Source: Chitinophagales bacterium (lineage in GTDB: Bacteria; Bacteroidota; Bacteroidia; Chitinophagales; UBA10324). Taken from it: a stretch of 6,494 nt of DNA. The stretch spans positions 1 through 6,494 of the forward strand of contig JACCZV010000138.1 in the NCBI GenBank assembly GCA_013695775.1, given 5' to 3'. Shown piece after piece: positions 5,509 through 6,494 of this stretch. How positions within the stretch are numbered: the first letter of the stretch is position 1; every line of letters starts with the position of its first letter. The notes under the pieces are model-generated. The model saw nothing but the letters and a program-made list of their open reading frames with translations, was not told where the DNA came from and did no database searches. Position numbers and translations under genes: made by a program.

Positions 5509-6494
5509 ATGATCAATTACAACCGCTCCAATTTTAATGATGATCTGCTGGTAGAATTATATAAGGCATTGGTAAAGCCCCGCATCATTGAAGAGAAAAT
5601 GCTTAACCTGCTCCGACAGGGGAAAATCTCCAAATGGTTTTCAGGCATTGGCCAGGAAGCAATAGCAGTTGGTGCTACCATGGCACTGGATGAAGATGAA
5701 TACATTATGCCACTCCATCGAAATCTGGGGGTCTTCACCACTCGAAATATGCCCTTTTTGAAATTGTTCAATCAGTGGCAGGGAAATGAAACGGGTTATT
5801 CAAAGGGCCGGGAGCGATCATTTCACTTCGGCTCCAATGAACATCATATCGTTGGTATGATCAGCCATCTCGGTCCTCAGCTTACCATTGCAAACGGCAT
5901 TGCCCTGGCACACCAGCTAAGAAAGGAAAAAAAAGTTGCCCTGGCCTTCACAGGTGAGGGCGGCACCAGCGAGGGGGATTTTCATGAAGCCCTGAATGTA
6001 GCAAGCGTTTGGGATCTTCCGGTGATTTTTCTTATTGAAAACAATGGCTACGGATTGTCAACGCCCTCAGCTGAGCAGTTTCGTTGCAAGCAACTCGCTG
6101 ACCGGGCCAAGGGATATGGTATGGAAGGGGTAACCATCGATGGCAACAACATACTGCTAGTTTACCAAACCCTCAAGGGCATTCGTGATTATTGCATCGC
6201 TAATCAACGTCCTTATCTAGTGGAATGTATGACCTTTCGCATGAGGGGACACGAAGAAGCGAGCGGGACGAAATATGTGCCGAAAGAATTGATGGATGAG
6301 TGGAGCCAGAAAGATCCTGTAACGAGTTATGAGAATTATCTTCTTGCTAATAATCTGATAAGTGAAGAATTGAAGCTGGAGGTGAGAATAGCAATAAAAA
6401 AAGAAATTGAAGAGGGATTACAGATCGCATTTTCAGAGCCAGTAATTATACCAGATACAAACACAGAGTACGCTGATCTATATGTCCCCTACAT
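5509..6494 (+). CDS. Thiamine-diphosphate 2-oxo acid dehydrogenase E1, alpha region (3' end outside window)
   Basis: The frame runs open from ATG 5509 to the right edge, with 328 full codons visible. E1 performs the decarboxylation and acyl transfer step of a 2-oxo acid dehydrogenase complex (pyruvate or branched-chain type) in the cytoplasm. Seen: KWFSGIGQEAIAVG (42-55), HRNLGVF (70-76), the thiamine-diphosphate/Mg motif starting GEGGTSEGDFHEA (149-161) and ending ENNGYG (177-182), and the E1-alpha loop FRMRGHEE (243-250). GEG replaces the usual GDG. ATG 5509 gives MINYNRSNFNDD, fits the expected N-terminus and has no competing upstream start that I noticed; a clear ribosome-binding site is absent. 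In many Bacteroidota this alpha part continues directly into the beta part as one chain of about 650-700 residues. The visible part ends near where E1-alpha would end (ADLYVPY) without a stop, which suggests such a fusion but does not prove it. The substrate is undetermined. Confidence 0.92.
   Translation, partial: MINYNRSNFNDDLLVELYKALVKPRIIEEKMLNLLRQGKISKWFSGIGQEAIAVGATMALDEDEYIMPLHRNLGVFTTRNMPFLKLFNQWQGNETGYSKGRERSFHFGSNEHHIVGMISHLGPQLTIANGIALAHQLRKEKKVALAFTGEGGTSEGDFHEALNVASVWDLPVIFLIENNGYGLSTPSAEQFRCKQLADRAKGYGMEGVTIDGNNILLVYQTLKGIRDYCIANQRPYLVECMTFRMRGHEEASGTKYVPKELMDEWSQKDPVTSYENYLLANNLISEELKLEVRIAIKKEIEEGLQIAFSEPVIIPDTNTEYADLYVPY

Noticed and set aside
5517..5771. 84-codon - strand frame opposite the E1 start
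   Set aside because: It is antisense to strongly recognisable E1 coding sequence and has no independent support.

Overview
The window looks like a chromosomal segment of a free-living member of the Bacteroidota. Four observations point there: a secreted protein ending in a type IX secretion (T9SS) sorting domain, a DUF5777-type beta-barrel protein, an E1 dehydrogenase gene of the single-chain alpha/beta type common in that phylum, and promoter-like TTG/TAnnTTTG sequences with no strong Shine-Dalgarno sites. No genus can be assigned from the sequence alone.

All four genes lie on the + strand. (1) 2-739 is the 3' part of a DUF5777-like outer-membrane beta-barrel gene, cut by the left edge. (2) 818-1630 is a complete MBL-fold metallo-hydrolase with an intact HxHxDH zinc site. 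(3) 1611-2038 is a non-coding block of three near-tandem palindromic repeat units of about 120 bp, plus a fourth fragment of a related element in the opposite sense. The repeat homology begins inside the last codons of the hydrolase gene, so the stop codon of that gene lies in repeat-like DNA. (4) 2039-2242 is an AT-rich leader with a candidate Bacteroidota promoter. (5) 2243-5332 is a 1029-residue exported mosaic protein: signal peptide, N-terminal beta domain, two tandem Ig-like/GEVED modules, a third Ig-like domain, a PPC-like domain and a T9SS type A sorting domain. (6) 5333-5508 is intergenic DNA with short inverted repeats. (7) 5509-6494 is the start of a thiamine-diphosphate 2-oxo acid dehydrogenase E1 gene, cut by the right edge.

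The genes do not form an evident pathway. The gaps of 78, 612 and 176 bp and the unrelated functions suggest separate transcription units, except that the barrel and hydrolase genes could be co-transcribed. I see no transposase, phage gene, CRISPR array, RNA gene or defence system. The most unusual parts are the repeat array and its overlap with the hydrolase 3' end. The secreted protein is a good example of modular surface-protein architecture but belongs to known domain types.
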